Assembly (NCBI GenBank): GCA_017445115.1
Contig: JAFSUU010000019.1
Coordinates: forward strand, 169,354 to 233,353
From: Clostridia bacterium
GTDB taxonomy: Bacteria; Bacillota_A; Clostridia; Oscillospirales; CAG-272
DNA: 64,000 bases
Direction of reading: 5' to 3'
Part shown: piece by piece, positions 43,145-52,986 of the stretch
Layout: each line of letters begins with the position of its first letter
Numbering within the stretch: position 1 is the stretch's first letter
The notes under the pieces: generated by a model
What the model saw: only the letters and a program-made list of their open reading frames with translations
Databases searched by the model: none
Told to the model about the DNA's origin: nothing
Position numbers and translations under genes: made by a program

Positions 43145-43444
43145 ATGCTGAACATCGAAAGAAAAACAAATGGAACCGAGCTTACCATCGCCCTTTCCGG
43201 GCGTCTTGACACCACGACCGCGCCGGAACTCGAGGCTGCGATCAAAGAGTCTTTAGATGGATTGACCGTACTGATCGTCGACATGGAAGCGTTGGAGTAC
43301 GTATCGTCCGCCGGACTGCGCGTGCTGCTCTCCACCCAGAAGATCATGAACAAACATGGTGAAATGAAGGTGACTCACGTGAACGAGGCGATCATGGAAG
43401 TCTTTGAGGTCACCGGATTTTCGGATATTCTGAATATCGAATAA
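43145..43444 (+). CDS. STAS domain protein (anti-sigma factor antagonist-like)
   Basis: 99 residues. TIALSGRLDTTTAPELEAAI and YVSSAGLRVLLSTQKIM (Ser candidate for phosphorylation at about 58-59) mark a stand-alone STAS domain of the RsbV type. AGGAGG lies eight bases before the ATG, 48 bases after the kinase gene, so it is the third gene of the cassette. No RsbW-type kinase or sigma factor is adjacent, so its partner must be elsewhere or it may act with the LytS-type kinase. Confidence 0.9.
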   Translation: MLNIERKTNGTELTIALSGRLDTTTAPELEAAIKESLDGLTVLIVDMEALEYVSSAGLRVLLSTQKIMNKHGEMKVTHVNEAIMEVFEVTGFSDILNIE

Positions 43445-43522
43445 GTCTTCAAGCGAGCATTGCTATAAATAAGAACAATTACAATACCGAGATCCTTTCT
43501 ATGGATTAACAAAAACCAAATT

Positions 43523-43549
43523 ATGATCGGCGAAACATTCGGCTCAGCT
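43523..43549 (+). repeat. Right copy of the direct repeat; decayed gene tail
   Basis: In the frame of the gene at 36995, it reads M-I-G-E-T-F-G-S-A-D against I-I-D-E-T-F-G-S-A-N, with 19 identical bases (43531-43549). No start or remaining gene body is present, so this is a leftover 3' end. Confidence 0.75.
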
Positions 43550-43572
43550 GACCGATTTTATCAAATAAAAAT

Positions 43573-43600
43573 AACAGGCGCGGAGATCTCCGCGCCTGTT
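43573..43600. terminator. Bidirectional terminator (galM end)
   Basis: A perfect 28-base palindrome, AACAGGCGCGGAGA and its complement. It has TTTT on the plus side and TTATTTTTATTT on the minus side, so it ends galM and any transcript from the STAS cassette. Confidence 0.88.
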
Positions 43601-43615
43601 TTAGTTGAACGGTTT

Positions 43616-44665
43616 TCAATTAAATTTATAGATAGTTGTAAAGTCGTATTTCTCTCCGGGCTTCAGGACTGTGTTTGTAAAATTCGGATGATTGATGGAA
43701 TCAGGCATATGCTGAGTTTCAAAGCATACCGCACATCTTTTCTTTTGAGGTTTTCCGCCCTTAAACGGTATATCTTCCTCGACAATCAGATTTGACGTAT
43801 ACACCTGAACGCACGGCTGATTTGTCAGCACGCTGAGTTTGATATTGTTCAAAGGATTCTCAAGCGTTGCGACAAGTTTTATACTGCCGTCATAGTTCTT
43901 AACGATATAATTGTTGTCGTACCCTCCGAGCTGTTTATCCATATCCTTAGAATCAAAGTCTCGTCCTACAGGTTTAGGCTTGTTAAAGTCGTAAACCGTA
44001 CCGGCAACGTTTGTAAAGTTGCCGGTCGGAATGTATTCGTAATCCTGTTCATTGATCTTGTCGGAATTGACCCACAAGATGTGATCCTTTATCGAACCGC
44101 TTCCGCAGCCACCGAGATTAAAATACGAATGATTCGTAAGATTGATCAACGTATCTTTATCCGTTTCAGCCTCATATCTGATTGAAATACCGCCTTCACG
44201 AATAAGAGTATAAGTAACGTATACCGTTAAATTACCGGGGAAATTCTCCTCCATATCGGGACTGACGTATTTTAGTACGATAAACGGTTCTTCACCATCC
44301 GAGGTCTCAATTACGTCCCAGACACGCTTGTTGAATCCGACCTTACCGCCGTGAGCGGAGTGAGGACCGTCGTTGGCGTACAGTGTGTATTCAACGCCGT
44401 TCAGAGTATACTTTGAATTACAGATCCTGTTGCAAACTCTGCCGATGATCGCGCCCTGATATCCGTATGCCGTGAAATAATCCTCAGCTTTATCAAAACC
44501 GCAAACAACGTCAGTTACAGCACCGTTCTTGTCTTTTACAAAGAGGTTGACTATTGTCCCTCCAAGGTCGCTGATTACCGGTACTACTCCGCTGCCGTTG
44601 TTAAGAGTATATGTATATACTTCCCTGCCTTCGGGAGTTTTACCGAAATACTTCTTTTCGATCAT
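43616..44665 (-). CDS. galM: Aldose 1-epimerase (galactose mutarotase)
   Basis: 349 residues. NDGPHSAHGGKVGFNKRVW (about 99-117, containing a catalytic His), TNHSYFNLGG (about 177-186, second His) and the C-terminal catalytic Glu region FETQHMPDSINHPNF are intact. It interconverts alpha and beta anomers of galactose or glucose. It starts nine bases after galE, so the pair is an operon. Confidence 0.95.
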   Translation of the reverse strand: MIEKKYFGKTPEGREVYTYTLNNGSGVVPVISDLGGTIVNLFVKDKNGAVTDVVCGFDKAEDYFTAYGYQGAIIGRVCNRICNSKYTLNGVEYTLYANDGPHSAHGGKVGFNKRVWDVIETSDGEEPFIVLKYVSPDMEENFPGNLTVYVTYTLIREGGISIRYEAETDKDTLINLTNHSYFNLGGCGSGSIKDHILWVNSDKINEQDYEYIPTGNFTNVAGTVYDFNKPKPVGRDFDSKDMDKQLGGYDNNYIVKNYDGSIKLVATLENPLNNIKLSVLTNQPCVQVYTSNLIVEEDIPFKGGKPQKKRCAVCFETQHMPDSINHPNFTNTVLKPGEKYDFTTIYKFN

Positions 44666-44674
44666 ATCCTTACC

Positions 44675-45688
44675 TCATTCAACGTATCCGTCGGGATTCA
44701 TTTCCTGCCATCTTGCGAGGTCAACGCACATATCAGAGATGTTCTTTTCAGCTTTCCAACCGAGGACTTTATACGCTTTTTCGGGGTCGGCATAGCACTC
44801 GGCAATATCTCCGGGACGGCGGGGCGCTATCTTATAGTTGACTTTCTTTCCGGACGCCGCTTCATAAGCTTTAACTATTTCAAGCACGGAATAACCGGTG
44901 CCGGTGCCTACGTTGAAATACTCGATGCCTTTATGCTCTCTTGCGTACTTAAGAGCGCAAAGGTGTGCTTTTGCAAGGTCAACAACATGGATGTAGTCGC
45001 GAACTCCTGTGCCGTCTTTGGTGTCATAGTCATTTCCGAATACGGACAGGCATTCAAGCTTTCCTGCAGCGACTTTTGAAACGTAAGGAAGCAGATTGTT
45101 GGGTATGCCCCTCGGATCCTCTCCGATAAGTCCGCTCGGATGCGCGCCGATCGGATTGAAGTATCTGAGTATTGAAACGCTCCATTCGGGATCTGAAACA
45201 CAGATATCGGCAAGGATACGCTCTATCATAAGTTTCGTCTCACCGTAGGGATTAGTTGTGGAAAGTGGGAAATCCTCTCTTATCGGCACGGACTTCGGAA
45301 GTCCGTAAACAGTTGCAGAGGAACTGAAGACGATTTTCTTTACGCCGTATTCAGCCATAAGAGCGCATAAATTCAGCGTTCCCGTCAGATTGTTGTGATA
45401 ATACATCATCGGTTTTGCAACCGATTCTCCGACAGCTTTAAGCCCGGCAAAATGTATCACGGATTCGATATCGTTCTCTTCAAATACTCTTCTGCAAGCC
45501 TCTTTGTCAAGAAGATCGCATTTATAAAACTTGGGACGGCGGCCTGTTATCTTCTCAAGCCTGTCGAGAACGCACTCTTTTGAGTTGCACAGATTGTCGA
45601 GGATAACGAGATCCTCATTCACAGCAGTAAGTTCAACGACGGTATGTGAACCGATAAATCCGGTACCGCCTGTTACCAAAATAGCCAT
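44675..45688 (-). CDS. galE: UDP-glucose 4-epimerase
   Basis: 337 residues, an extended SDR. GGTGFIGSHT (about 7-16) binds NAD, YGETK (about 148-152) holds the catalytic Tyr and Lys, and SSSATVYG precedes it. It interconverts UDP-glucose and UDP-galactose. GGAGG stands eight bases before the ATG. The neighbouring galM and a nucleotidyltransferase suggest galactose or exopolysaccharide sugar supply; galK and galT are not present. Confidence 0.96.
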   Translation of the reverse strand: MAILVTGGTGFIGSHTVVELTAVNEDLVILDNLCNSKECVLDRLEKITGRRPKFYKCDLLDKEACRRVFEENDIESVIHFAGLKAVGESVAKPMMYYHNNLTGTLNLCALMAEYGVKKIVFSSSATVYGLPKSVPIREDFPLSTTNPYGETKLMIERILADICVSDPEWSVSILRYFNPIGAHPSGLIGEDPRGIPNNLLPYVSKVAAGKLECLSVFGNDYDTKDGTGVRDYIHVVDLAKAHLCALKYAREHKGIEYFNVGTGTGYSVLEIVKAYEAASGKKVNYKIAPRRPGDIAECYADPEKAYKVLGWKAEKNISDMCVDLARWQEMNPDGYVE

Positions 45689-45756
45689 TTCAGTTCCTCC
45701 TTATTCGGTAAGAAGCAGGCTGAATCAACATCAGCCCACTTGATAATTAATTATTC

Positions 45757-46662
45757 TTATTTCCAGAGACCTCTCGGATATTCGCCGTTCTCGATAAGAG
45801 CGTTGATCTTCTTAACGACTTCGGGTTTATCGTCATGATACGTTACACCATACCATCTTGCGGAAGTCTCGATAACTTTTACGTCACAATAGCCCTGCTT
45901 GTTGAGAGCGCCGACAACGTTGGGAAGATAGCACTCTGATTTGAGTGGCTCTCTTGTATCGTCGTTAATGAATTTTACAAATTCATCGGACGCGCCCTTG
46001 AAGAGACCGGACGTGAATCCCCAGAAGTTCATCGAAACGAGAGTTTCGTTGCCGAGTGTCTGCTTTTCGCCGTTCTCGTCTTCAAAGTATGCGCCGCCAT
46101 CTGTCTTGAATATCTTTGTTCTCTCGACGATATCGGTGAGCATTCCGCCTTCTGTCTGGCAAATGCCGCGGGCAACGCTTCCGTTGTCGGTGAGCGTGTT
46201 GCCGAGTCTGTAACCGATCATGCAGAAATGATTGCCTTCTTCTTTTTCGGCGGATCTTATAAACTCAGCCGCTTTTGCGTAAGCGTCACGACCGTAGAAA
46301 TCATCGGAATTAATGACAGCGAAGCTGTCGCCTGCGATTTCTTTCTCAGCGCAAAGAACAGCGTGGTTGGTCCCCCAGGGCTTTACACGTTCAGCGGGGA
46401 TTTTGTCAGCAGGAACAAGCTTGTCGAGAGCCTGGAAAGCGTATTCAACTTTGATCTTACCCTCTATTCTCTTGCCGATAGTCGATCTGAAGTCTTCGTA
46501 GTTTTCCTCTTTTATTATGAAGACCACTCTGTCAAATCCGGCTCTGATCGCATCGTAAACGGAAAAATCGATGATAAACTCACCGTCTTCGGTGATCGGG
46601 TCGATCTGCTTAAGTCCGCCGTAGCGGGATCCCATACCGGCTGCAAGTACAAGTAATGTCAT
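45757..46662 (-). CDS. Sugar-phosphate nucleotidyltransferase family protein
   Basis: 301 residues. The signature LVLAAGMGSRYGGLKQIDPI (about 4-23) is the nucleotide-binding start. KPWGTNHAVLCAEKEI and the metal-binding INSDDFYG (about 117-124) follow. The family transfers NMP to sugar 1-phosphates. With galE and galM downstream, a UTP:hexose-1-phosphate uridylyltransferase is likely and would replace galT, as in GalE-linked Leloir variants, but this is inference. It is 68 bases upstream of galE. Confidence 0.85.
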   Translation of the reverse strand: MTLLVLAAGMGSRYGGLKQIDPITEDGEFIIDFSVYDAIRAGFDRVVFIIKEENYEDFRSTIGKRIEGKIKVEYAFQALDKLVPADKIPAERVKPWGTNHAVLCAEKEIAGDSFAVINSDDFYGRDAYAKAAEFIRSAEKEEGNHFCMIGYRLGNTLTDNGSVARGICQTEGGMLTDIVERTKIFKTDGGAYFEDENGEKQTLGNETLVSMNFWGFTSGLFKGASDEFVKFINDDTREPLKSECYLPNVVGALNKQGYCDVKVIETSARWYGVTYHDDKPEVVKKINALIENGEYPRGLWK

Positions 46663-46726
46663 ATCACACCTCTTATATAATATAAAATTTAATACAAAAC
46701 AATTCTACATCAAGCGCTATTTAATT

Positions 46727-46739
46727 ACAAACGTTTTGA
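46727..46739. promoter_or_regulatory. LacI/CcpA-type operator candidate
   Basis: ACAAACGTTTTGA contains the 8-base palindrome AAACGTTT, the core of many LacI-family operators and cre sites. It lies 65 bases before the nucleotidyltransferase gene, in the spacer between that gene and the phospholipase-like gene. Confidence 0.4.
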
Positions 46740-46746
46740 ACTCTGT

Positions 46747-47427
46747 TTACAATTTTTTAACAAATGAATTCAAACGTTTAAGTATCTCGTCGGGAGCATT
46801 CTCAACAAACGAATTCATTTCTTCTTCGGTGAAAAAGGCGTATTCTCTGTCTAAGTCGTCGCGCTCTTCAAGATAGAAACGTGTGATGTATTCCCTTCTG
46901 TTATCAAAAGCATCGCGGGAAAAGAACTCAAGATATTTGTTTTCAACTCCGACGGACGAAGCGTATAAATTGAATGCGTGAAACTCCGGGTTATCTCTTA
47001 AATACTTTGCGTCAAGATCGTAAAAATCTTTCTTCCAGCGCCATATCGCCGCTTTTTTATCCGCGGCATAATCATCGGGGAACTTTTCGGCGCAGTATTT
47101 GATCACGCGCTCGATCCACAGATCATCGGTTATAAGATGAGCAAGATATCCGAGATAGAAAGAAAACCGATCGGGCGTATAACCGTCAATTATTTCGTCA
47201 GATAAATACTCCGAGACAAATGCTGCGACGTCTCGTCTGCGTTCTCCGTTCCCGTCAGTTACAATATAATGCGATACTTCATACGGCGGGTCAAATTTTG
47301 ACCAGTCCTCGTTAGGAACACCGCTGTCCGGTGCGATATTCCCAATGACAAATTCTCGTTCCGAAATATCATTAATCATCAACGAAAGCTTTTCGGCGAT
47401 CCGCAAGTGTACCATCCATGAAGCCAT
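46747..47427 (-). CDS. Zinc-dependent phospholipase C family protein
   Basis: 226 residues with no signal peptide. H7 in MVHLRIAEKL, HY near residue 52-53 (VSHYIV), GYLAHLITDDLW (about 93-104) and further His/Asp residues form the all-helical zinc fold of PF00882. The usual secreted enzymes have more His ligands and a leader, so an intracellular hydrolase is more likely here. It begins one base after the upstream HTH::OPRT gene, so the two are one transcript and the fusion protein may control it. Confidence 0.8.
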   Translation of the reverse strand: MASWMVHLRIAEKLSLMINDISEREFVIGNIAPDSGVPNEDWSKFDPPYEVSHYIVTDGNGERRRDVAAFVSEYLSDEIIDGYTPDRFSFYLGYLAHLITDDLWIERVIKYCAEKFPDDYAADKKAAIWRWKKDFYDLDAKYLRDNPEFHAFNLYASSVGVENKYLEFFSRDAFDNRREYITRFYLEERDDLDREYAFFTEEEMNSFVENAPDEILKRLNSFVKKL

Positions 47428-47428
47428 A

Positions 47429-48250
47429 TCAGATACCTCTGTACTCTTCCCTGAATTTTTTGAGCTCTGTCAGATACTCATATCCGGATATCACTCTGTT
47501 CTCTACCGCCGTAATTATATCGTCAACATTAACGATCGAATATATTTTTACTCCTATATCGCGTTCAATTTCATAGATCGTCGTGAGCTTTGAAACGCCG
47601 CGCTCAGATCTGTCAACGGCAAGTATTATATATTCGGGATATCTGCCGCGTATTTTCTTGATATCATCGGCGATCCATCTGACGGTGTTACCGGTCGCGA
47701 TCGTATCTTTTATCACGGCAACAGTATCACCAGAAGAAGGGGAAACGCCGCTTTTATTCTCAACGCAAAAGCTGATATCAATGCCGAATTCCTGAAACAA
47801 GACCATACTGACCGCGGATACAATATGGCTTTCTTTATAAGTGTCGGCAAACAGCAAGTCCGGGCGAAGACCGTTATCTCTGATACACTCGGCATAAAAC
47901 TCGCCGATTTTAGCTATCTGACTGCCGCACGAGAATTTTTCCATATGTATCTCATACGGGGATACTCTCCCGTTCCCGAGTATAAATGAACCGAATTTCA
48001 GAGCTCCGTTGTCGGATAAAAACTTTATAAACCGCTCCTTATACGAAAGAGAGTCGAGTTTATAGTTCATCAGTTCGTCTATCGTGATACCGTAATATCT
48101 TGCGATCACGGGCAGCATGGAAATATCTGGAGTTGAGAGATTTCTCTCCCACTTGCTCACCGCCTGATAAGTTACGGAGAGCGCGGAAGCAAGTTCTTCC
48201 TGAGTTATGTTTTTGTTCTTTCTGAGCGTTTTGAGCTTATTCCCGAGCAT
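47429..48250 (-). CDS. XRE helix-turn-helix fused to an orotate phosphoribosyltransferase-like domain
   Basis: 273 residues. Residues 4-58 are an XRE HTH (ITQEELASALSVTYQAVSKWERN). Residues 72-250 resemble PyrE: FLSDNGALKFGSFILGNGRVSPY (in two parts, about 78-99), PRPP-loop-like DTVAVIKDTIATGNTV (about 175-190) and ERGVSKLTTIYEIERDIGVKIYSIV. The PRPP-loop acid pair is K181-D182 instead of D-D, and the catalytic flexible loop lacks the usual R-K-x-x-K-D-H residues (C162-V-E-N-K-S-G). It is therefore probably a ligand-sensing regulator and not an enzyme, similar in idea to PurR. Confidence 0.85.
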   Translation of the reverse strand: MLGNKLKTLRKNKNITQEELASALSVTYQAVSKWERNLSTPDISMLPVIARYYGITIDELMNYKLDSLSYKERFIKFLSDNGALKFGSFILGNGRVSPYEIHMEKFSCGSQIAKIGEFYAECIRDNGLRPDLLFADTYKESHIVSAVSMVLFQEFGIDISFCVENKSGVSPSSGDTVAVIKDTIATGNTVRWIADDIKKIRGRYPEYIILAVDRSERGVSKLTTIYEIERDIGVKIYSIVNVDDIITAVENRVISGYEYLTELKKFREEYRGI

Positions 48251-48374
48251 ATCGCTTCCCTCTTATCAACTATATTCTAATTCATAACAACAGTATTGTA
48301 AAGATACTCTTTGTCTATTATTATACAACCAACGGTTGAATTTTTCAATACCGGTATTATTTTTATAAAAAGAC

Positions 48375-48403
48375 TTGACAAATCAACATCTATTTGATAT
48401 ACT
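48375..48403 (+). promoter_or_regulatory. Promoter of the ylxM-ffh-rpsP-khpA operon
   Basis: TTGACA (48375-48380), 17-base spacer, TGA-TATACT (extended -10, 48398-48403), 42 bases before ylxM. Confidence 0.88.
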
Positions 48404-48445
48404 TGTAAAGTAATTTGCTTTACACCTGTGGGAGGCGAGTATATT

Positions 48446-48796
48446 ATGTTTCAAAAAGATATGACCGTTTCCCTGCTCCTTGATTTTTACGGTGACATTT
48501 TGTCCGAACACAAACGCGGTATTATGGAGATGTATTACGATGAGGATATGTCTCTGGCAGAGATCTCCGAACAGGTGGGAATCTCGAGGCAGGCTGTCCG
48601 CGAGATCATAAAGAAAAGCGAATCGGAGCTTTCAAATCTTGAAAATACTCTCGGTCTTGTCAAAAAATTCGACAAGTTAAAGCACGATCTTGATACGATA
48701 AAAAATGAACTGAGAGCCGCATCGGACGTCAGCGGTAAAGACAGCAAAGGAATAATAGATAGAGTTATCGTTGAAATAGACGGGCTTGATATATAG
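48446..48796 (+). CDS. ylxM: Putative DNA-binding protein YlxM (UPF0122)
   Basis: 116 residues from the ATG at 48446 (GGAGG upstream; a GTG 18 bases earlier overlaps that site). MSLAEISEQVGISRQAVREIIKKSE (about 33-57 region) is a sigma-region-4-like helix-turn-helix, followed by a helical tail. YlxM always precedes ffh in Firmicutes and is thought to work with the signal recognition particle. It ends 11 bases before ffh. Confidence 0.93.
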   Translation: MFQKDMTVSLLLDFYGDILSEHKRGIMEMYYDEDMSLAEISEQVGISRQAVREIIKKSESELSNLENTLGLVKKFDKLKHDLDTIKNELRAASDVSGKDSKGIIDRVIVEIDGLDI

Positions 48797-48807
48797 GAGG
48801 TTTGCCA

Positions 48808-50136
<1,329 letters not shown>

Positions 50137-50180
50137 ACGGAATTTTATAAAATAATTATTTATATTCGGAGGAATCAAAA

Positions 50181-50423
50181 ATGGTAAAAATCAGACTCAG
50201 AAGAATGGGCGCGAAAAAGGCGCCGTTCTACCGCATTGTCGTTGCGGATGCAAGAAGCCCCAGAGACGGAAGATTTATTGAAGAGATCGGTTACTACGAT
50301 CCTATGCAGAATCCCGCTGAAGTAAAAGTCGACAGCGAAAAGGTTCAGAAATGGATCGCTAACGGCGCACAGCCGACAGAGACAGTCAAAGCAATCCTTA
50401 CAAAGAACGGCATTATCAAATAA
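50181..50423 (+). CDS. rpsP: 30S ribosomal protein S16
   Basis: 80 residues. [20 protein letters not shown] and [19 protein letters not shown] are the S16 signatures. GGAGG stands eight bases before the ATG, in the standard ffh-rpsP-khpA order. Confidence 0.97.
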   Translation: MVKIRLRRMGAKKAPFYRIVVADARSPRDGRFIEEIGYYDPMQNPAEVKVDSEKVQKWIANGAQPTETVKAILTKNGIIK

Positions 50424-50443
50424 TTGCCCCTCGAGGTGACGAG

Positions 50444-50680
50444 ATGATAAGCTATACTCAACTTCTTGAAGATATGGCTAAAGCTATCGTCGAACATCCT
50501 GATCAGGTAAGCGTAACAAGAGAAGATTCGGATGACGAGATCGTCCTTACTCTCAGTGTCGCAGAAGACGATATGGGCATGGTCATCGGTAAGCGCGGCA
50601 ATATCGCAAGAGCAATCCGCACAGTTGTAAAAGCGGCGGGAAAACTCGACGATAAGAAAATATCGGTTGAGATAAGATAA
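50444..50680 (+). CDS. khpA: KH-domain RNA-binding protein KhpA (YlqC)
   Basis: 78 residues. The single KH motif MVIGKRGNIARAIRTVVKAAG (about 47-67) has the G-x-x-G RNA-binding loop. KhpA pairs with KhpB (Jag) and affects sRNA function and cell division. GAGGTGA stands five bases before the ATG. In most Firmicutes rimM, trmD and rplS follow; here the operon ends at a terminator. Confidence 0.94.
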   Translation: MISYTQLLEDMAKAIVEHPDQVSVTREDSDDEIVLTLSVAEDDMGMVIGKRGNIARAIRTVVKAAGKLDDKKISVEIR

Positions 50681-50718
50681 CAAAAACCGCAGGTTAAAAA
50701 CCTGCGGTTTTTGTTTTG
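50680..50718. terminator. Bidirectional terminator
   Basis: ACAAAAACCGCAGGTT and its complement pair around AAA, with T-tracts on both sides. It ends the ffh operon and the convergent ABC transporter operon. Confidence 0.92.
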
Positions 50719-50725
50719 TAAAAAG

Positions 50726-51706
50726 TTATCTCTGCCCTTTGTCGTACGGTATACCTTCTGCTTTCGGAGCGCGGGATCGTTTTGAAGTGAACACAAGCAC
50801 GATCAATACCGCGAAATAAGGGATCAGATTGTAGAAATACATCGGGAGATTCAAATTCTTCAGGAAGTCGAATTGTGAATAAACAACTCCGAGGCATTTC
50901 AGGAATCCGAAGAGGAACGCGCCGAGAATGATACCGAGCGGTTTCCAGTTACCGAATATCATAATTGCGAGAGCAAGGAAGCCCATGCCCGCGACAGCGC
51001 CGGAAGCCGTACCGTTTGCAACTGTTGCAATATAAATGTAACCGCCGAGACCGGCAAGAGCGCCTGAGATCGTTGTACCGAGGTATCTCATCTTATTTAC
51101 GTCGATACCTACGCTGGCAGCAGCCTGCGGATGTTCACCGCAGGAACGCAGCCTGAGTCCCGTTTTGGTTTTGTAAATAAATATTGACAGCAGAACGAAT
51201 AAGCCGAGAGCGATAAACGTAGAAATGTACGCTTTGTCGAAGAAGATCTTGCCGACGCCATCGACATCGTCGTTAAGAATAACGTAGCCGAAGTCCTGCA
51301 TTTTGCCTTCGCTGTCGACTGCTCTTCCCATTTCGAGCTGGTCTTTTGTAAAGAATATCTTGATCACGAAGAGAGCTATAGCGGGAGCGAGCATATTAAG
51401 AGCCGTACCTCCGATCGTTTGATCGGATTTCAGCTTGATAGCCGAGAATGACAGAAGCAGCGAAAACGCGGCTCCGAGCAGCGCCGCTATTGCCATGGAA
51501 ATTATAAACGTCAGCTGGTTGTTATCTACAAAGAAAGGTACTTTTCTGAGGAAAAAGGCTGTAAGAGCGCCGGCAAAAGCGCCGAAGATCATAATACCGT
51601 CGAGTGCGATATTGATAATACCCGATCTTTCAGCGTACATACCTGCGAGAGCAACGATCAGAAGCGGTATAGTATAGATCAAAGTTTTCTGTAACAGAAA
51701 TATCAT
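50726..51706 (-). CDS. Nucleoside ABC transporter permease (NupQ/YufQ type)
   Basis: 326 residues with about nine transmembrane helices. The BPD_transp_2 domain includes GIINIALDGIMIFGAFAGAL (about 30-49) and the conserved GLRLRSCGEHPQAAASVGID (about 180-199), the coupling region to the ATPase. It imports nucleosides with the ATP-binding protein and permease upstream. It overlaps the other permease by four bases (ATGA). The gene ends at the bidirectional terminator. Confidence 0.93.
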   Translation of the reverse strand: MIFLLQKTLIYTIPLLIVALAGMYAERSGIINIALDGIMIFGAFAGALTAFFLRKVPFFVDNNQLTFIISMAIAALLGAAFSLLLSFSAIKLKSDQTIGGTALNMLAPAIALFVIKIFFTKDQLEMGRAVDSEGKMQDFGYVILNDDVDGVGKIFFDKAYISTFIALGLFVLLSIFIYKTKTGLRLRSCGEHPQAAASVGIDVNKMRYLGTTISGALAGLGGYIYIATVANGTASGAVAGMGFLALAIMIFGNWKPLGIILGAFLFGFLKCLGVVYSQFDFLKNLNLPMYFYNLIPYFAVLIVLVFTSKRSRAPKAEGIPYDKGQR

Positions 51707-52986
51707 TTCTCATCGCCTCCTTTGTCATTATTCTCTTCAACTGGCAAAACCGGTTGCTCCTCGCTCGCCGTCTCTTCCGCCGGATCGTCTTCCGGCTCGT
51801 AACCAAGCTTCGGAGCGACCTTATCTTTCCTTAACTTCGAGATCTTATCCTTAATATATTTGGAGAAGCCCGAGAAATATATTATAACAGCGACAATAAG
51901 CGGAGATACGTACTCATTGAAGGAAGTCTGTGCGGCAAGGTTAGAGCCGCCCACACCTATAAACTTGAGGAATATAGCCGAGAATATGACGCCGATCGGG
52001 TTGTTGCTTGCAAGCAGCGCTGCGGGTATTCCGTTAAATCCGTCGGCAGGAAGAGTGAGATATGTGTCCCACTTGAAGTCCTGCGAACCGTTCAAGCACC
52101 ACAGAGCTGCGCCGCAGGCAGCAAGTCCGCCGGCTATCGCCATAGAAAGAACGATATTTCTCTTCTCGTTCATTCCGGCGTATTTCGATGCGTTCTTATT
52201 GTACCCGCACGCTTTCAGTTCATAGCCGAAAGTCGTTTTATTCATGATGACATAAAAGATTATGGCTATCGCTGAAGCTATAAAAATGCTGATGTCCATG
52301 TAAGAATTGCCGAACAGTTTGTCAAGCCCGAGTGTCGGTGTCGCGACGTTGTTAGTCACTGTCTTGCGTATAAAATTGACCTTCGTTTCCGCAACGTTCA
52401 CGAATGTGTCGCCTGTGGATTTGAACACCCACGAAACGACGTTCGCCGCGATCCAGTTAGTCATGATACATACGATGACTTCATTGACGTTGAACTTCGC
52501 TTTGAAGAAACCGGGTATCGCGCCCCAGAGAACGCCAAGCAACGTGCCGGCAAGAAGAGCGAGGATCCAAACGATCCAGCCGGGAACAACGCTTGTAGGA
52601 ATCGACAGTGAAACGAGAAGCGCACCCATGGCGCCCATAAGGTACTGACCGGGGGCGCCTATGTTGAACAGTCCTGTCTTGAACGCAATGGCGACAGACA
52701 TACCGGTCATGATAAGCGGTGTCGACTGGAACAGCATATTTCCTATCTGGAAAAGAATGTTGTCAGACGATCCGGCTGCAAAAGGTCCTCCGAGAACAGT
52801 AAATATGCCGGAAAAAGCCTCCGAGATCGAAATATCATCGGAGAAGAACGACATAAGGAGAAGAACGATGAATCCGACAAGAAGACCGCCGAGGATACAA
52901 ATAAGCGACGCGATAACGGATGTTACGCCGTCACGTCTCCAAAACGACTTTTTGCCGGTATCGGGAATTGAATTTGTCTTTTTCAC
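51703..52986 (-). CDS. Nucleoside ABC transporter permease (NupP/YufP type)
   Basis: 427 residues. About nine transmembrane helices follow a basic N-terminus; GLFNIGAPGQYLMGAMGALL (about 104-123) and YELKACGYNKNASKYAGM are the family marks. A C-terminal extension of about 60 residues is Glu/Pro-rich and low complexity (EPEDDPAEETASEEQ). It overlaps the ATPase gene by four bases. Confidence 0.92.
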   Translation of the reverse strand: MKKTNSIPDTGKKSFWRRDGVTSVIASLICILGGLLVGFIVLLLMSFFSDDISISEAFSGIFTVLGGPFAAGSSDNILFQIGNMLFQSTPLIMTGMSVAIAFKTGLFNIGAPGQYLMGAMGALLVSLSIPTSVVPGWIVWILALLAGTLLGVLWGAIPGFFKAKFNVNEVIVCIMTNWIAANVVSWVFKSTGDTFVNVAETKVNFIRKTVTNNVATPTLGLDKLFGNSYMDISIFIASAIAIIFYVIMNKTTFGYELKACGYNKNASKYAGMNEKRNIVLSMAIAGGLAACGAALWCLNGSQDFKWDTYLTLPADGFNGIPAALLASNNPIGVIFSAIFLKFIGVGGSNLAAQTSFNEYVSPLIVAVIIYFSGFSKYIKDKISKLRKDKVAPKLGYEPEDDPAEETASEEQPVLPVEENNDKGGDEK

